This document shows, piece after piece, positions 5,966 through 6,289 of a DNA stretch of 6,289 nt. The stretch covers positions 1 through 6,289 of the forward strand of contig JALRIQ010000342.1 in the NCBI GenBank assembly GCA_023277325.1, read 5' to 3'. A model generated the notes under the pieces. The model saw only the letters and a program-made list of their open reading frames with translations, was not told where the DNA came from and made no database searches. Numbering within the stretch: the first letter of the stretch is position 1; every line of letters begins with the position of its first letter. Made by a program: the position numbers and the translations under genes. The DNA is from Bacteroidia bacterium. Its GTDB lineage: Bacteria > Bacteroidota > Bacteroidia > UBA8524.

Positions 5966-6289
5966 ATGAAAAAGCTGTTATTTTTTCTGGCATTTGGTTT
6001 TAGCCTCCATCAGGCAGCCGCCCAAGATATTGTCCGTTTCGAGGTAATCGATGGAGACACCTTTCCTGTGCACGTTTTCGACGAGGTAATTTTAAAGGAG
6101 CTTAAAGATCCTGAAGCAGAAAAGCGCTATTTCAAATTAGTACGTGATATCAAAAAGACGTTGCCCTACGCAAAATTGGCCGCGTTCCGTCTGCAGGTCA
6201 TGAACGATAACCTTCAGCTTATTGAAAATGAACGCGACCGTCGCCGTTATACCCGCCAAACAGAGAAGGCTGTAAAAGAGCAGTTTATG
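5966..6289 (+). CDS. DUF4294-type secreted protein, 5' part (cut by window edge)
   Basis: The frame is open for 108 codons from ATG 5966 to the last base, with no stop in the window. Residues 1-20 (MKKLLFFLAFGF..QAAAQ) are a Sec signal peptide with cleavage near AAA|Q or AAQ|D. After it come GDTFPVHVFDEV (about 30-41) and RYFKLVRDIKKTLPYAKLAA (about 55-74), then a basic and acidic helix with ERDRRRYTRQTEKAVKEQF. From memory, the pattern of a GDT..PV opening, an RYxxLVRxxKxxxPYAKLA stretch and an ERRR helix is that of DUF4294, a roughly 200-residue Bacteroidota family of unknown function. About half the protein is therefore visible. It follows lgt after 30 bp and may be in the same transcript. 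Confidence 0.8.
   Translation, partial: MKKLLFFLAFGFSLHQAAAQDIVRFEVIDGDTFPVHVFDEVILKELKDPEAEKRYFKLVRDIKKTLPYAKLAAFRLQVMNDNLQLIENERDRRRYTRQTEKAVKEQFM

Overview
The window looks like a chromosomal segment of a Bacteroidota bacterium, most likely from the flavobacterial side of the phylum. The grounds are a PorE-type TPR/PD40/OmpA lipoprotein, an Lgt variant with the motif GRLGCQISGDGDWG, a DUF4294-type secreted protein, promoter elements of the TAnnTTTG type, near absence of Shine-Dalgarno sequences, and intergenic repeats of the GTCATCCTGAGC..GCCGAAGG kind that I know from this phylum. Genus cannot be fixed by reading alone.

Layout. Bases 1-503 hold no credible gene. They are a dense island of three unrelated repeat types: a G-rich 7-bp tandem array (1-84, cut by the window edge), a nested inverted-repeat system of about 260 bp built from dispersed elements (116-374), and an 8-bp GTCG-type array of eleven units in perfect phase (382-469) that ends in a 20-bp palindrome about 35 bp before the first gene. 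All five genes that follow are on the + strand and closely packed: a PorE-like outer-membrane lipoprotein (504-2474), an unrecognised secreted protein of 307 aa (2512-3435), the tRNA methylthiotransferase mtaB (3461-4774), an Lgt-family prolipoprotein diacylglyceryl transferase abutting it as TAAATG (4775-5935), and the 5' part of a DUF4294-type secreted protein that runs off the right edge (5966-6289).

How the genes relate. Four of the five products are exported or membrane proteins concerned with the envelope; mtaB is a cytosolic tRNA-modifying enzyme. Lgt lipidates prolipoproteins, and the first gene encodes one, but Lgt would serve all lipoproteins in the cell, so this is not evidence of a dedicated pair. 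The PorE-like architecture raises a possible link to type IX secretion or to peptidoglycan anchoring. Candidate promoters lie before genes 1, 3 and 5. At genes 1 and 3 the spacing from the -7 element to the start codon is identical (5 nt), which suggests leaderless or nearly leaderless mRNAs.

I see no clear new defence, mobile or RNA-guided system here. The most unusual parts are the left-hand repeat island, the unrecognised secreted protein and the variant active-site residues of Lgt.
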